DNA from: Victivallales bacterium
GTDB taxonomy: Bacteria > Verrucomicrobiota > Lentisphaeria > Victivallales > SZUA-371
Length of the DNA: 7,296 bases
Direction of reading: 5' to 3'
NCBI GenBank assembly: GCA_028691155.1
Contig: JAQUZV010000111.1
Location: 1 to 7,296 of the forward strand
A model generated the notes under the pieces. The model searched no databases, was not told the DNA's origin, and was given only the letters and a program-made list of their open reading frames with translations. The position numbers and the translations under genes are program-made. Positions 6,540-7,296 of this stretch are shown one piece after another. Position 1 is the first letter of the stretch. Each line of letters starts with the position of its first letter.

Positions 6540-6545
6540 CTCCTT
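6540..6545 (-). promoter_or_regulatory. Ribosome binding site of the DUF4091 gene
   Basis: On the minus strand AAGGAG lies 7 bases upstream of the ATG at 6532, fixing the start. The 45-bp gap to the regulator gene has no clear promoter, which fits co-transcription. Confidence 0.7.
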
Positions 6546-6577
6546 GAAATCGAGCAGTTGAAAATAAGTTATCATCG

Positions 6578-7296
6578 CTATGTGGTTTCACCAATCACCA
6601 ATGCGGCGGGAATTTCCACCGTCATCGGCGCCGCACCGTGCTCCAGCGCCAACACCAGATCGACCAGTCCGGCACCGACCTGACGCCGCATCAGATCGGC
6701 CGTGGTCAGACGCGGCATGCCGGGAAAAATCTCCCCGATATTGTCCACCCCGGCCACCCCGAATTCCGGCAGCCCGCGTCCCAGTCGACGCGCCGCGGTC
6801 ATCACCCCCAACGCCCGCAGGTCGGAAGAACAGGCCACCGCATCGAGTTCCGGCCGGGAGGCCAGGAACTCCTCCGCCACCACCGCCGCCATGTCGGCGC
6901 GGCCGGAGGCGAACAGACAATGCGACGGCACATACGGCAATCCCGCCTGATGCAGGGCCTCACGATAACCGCGATAACGCCGGGAATTGCGATGATCGCC
7001 GAAAAAAGCAATCTGCCGGTGGCCCCGTTCCACCAGATGCGCTACCACCAGCCGCATGGCCGCGGCGGTGTCGATCCAAAGCTGGTTGATGTTCCTGGCG
7101 CTGCATCGATGCACCGTATACACGGCATACGGCACCCCGACGCGGATGCAGTGTTCAATCAGCGGTTCGAACCGGTCATAATCGGTAAAGACAAATCCGA
7201 CCCCGGGTTCCTCCGCCAAATGCCGAAAACGCGCCGGATCGGGGTGCGACGGCAACGGCAGCGGCGACACCCGGCGCCCCCGTTCCGCGCCCGCCG
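6578..7296 (-). CDS. LacI/GalR-family transcriptional regulator, N-terminus off window
   Basis: Partial gene; 238 residues are visible and the frame stays open to the right edge. A GTG at 7270 is not a likely start because it falls inside the effector domain. Visible is the periplasmic-binding-protein-like sensor and dimerisation domain: PGVGFVFTDYDRF (30-42 of the fragment, the usual 'vDGii' strand), VGVPYAVY (52-59), WIDTAAAMRLVVAHL (73-87), then ERGHRQIAFFGD (89-100), YRGYREAL (107-114), DAVACSSDLRALGVMTAAR (151-169), VAGVDNI (180-186) and PRLTTADLMRRQVG (194-207). These match the conserved GHr-I, S-D-AlG, GvD and LTT blocks of the family. The DNA-binding helix-turn-helix and hinge, normally the first ~60 residues, lie outside the window. 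Family members bind sugars or related ligands and usually repress nearby carbohydrate genes; here the obvious target is the DUF4091 gene 45 bp downstream. Confidence 0.9.
   Translation of the reverse strand, partial: AGAERGRRVSPLPLPSHPDPARFRHLAEEPGVGFVFTDYDRFEPLIEHCIRVGVPYAVYTVHRCSARNINQLWIDTAAAMRLVVAHLVERGHRQIAFFGDHRNSRRYRGYREALHQAGLPYVPSHCLFASGRADMAAVVAEEFLASRPELDAVACSSDLRALGVMTAARRLGRGLPEFGVAGVDNIGEIFPGMPRLTTADLMRRQVGAGLVDLVLALEHGAAPMTVEIPAALVIGETT

Noticed and set aside
6588..6920. Gly/Arg-rich open frame overlapping the LacI-type gene on the same strand
   Set aside because: It is an alternative frame of the regulator gene with low-complexity composition. The regulator frame carries all conserved motifs.

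Overview
The window reads as a chromosomal segment of a GC-rich, Gram-negative-type bacterium. The two lipoprotein signal peptides, the long-form serine acetyltransferase, and the density of sialate-esterase, DUF4091 and LacI genes are what I would expect from the Verrucomicrobiota/Lentisphaerota side of the tree, for example a Victivallis-like gut bacterium. That placement is inference from gene content and style, not a measured result.

Layout. From the left edge to 1059 (minus strand) lies the N-terminal 353 residues of an exported sialate O-acetylesterase-like lipoprotein. A 215-bp divergent intergenic region (1060-1274) holds two short perfect inverted repeats and the putative ung promoter. 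On the plus strand follow ung (uracil-DNA glycosylase, 1275-1991), then after a 156-bp gap with a long perfect dyad and a plausible promoter, a three-gene run: an uncharacterised lipoprotein (2148-2924), a YicC-family endoribonuclease (2921-3808, joined by an ATGA overlap) and a long-form serine O-acetyltransferase (3850-4785). A 109-bp convergent region (4786-4894) holds one inverted repeat. On the minus strand are a DUF4091/GH123-like putative glycosidase (4895-6532) and, 45 bp upstream of it, the effector-binding part of a LacI/GalR-type regulator that runs off the right edge (6578-7296).

How the genes fit together. The two ends are carbohydrate genes: a surface or periplasmic acetyl-esterase on the left, and a regulator plus a cytoplasmic GH123-like enzyme on the right, probably one transcription unit in which the sugar-responsive regulator controls the enzyme. 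Between them sits a housekeeping block for base-excision repair, RNA decay and cysteine synthesis. No RNA genes, mobile elements, CRISPR arrays or attachment sites were seen, and no stretch over 300 bases lacks a gene. I found no convincing new multi-gene system. The points most worth following are the dyads in the two promoter regions, the unknown lipoprotein coupled to yicC, and the regulator/DUF4091 pair.
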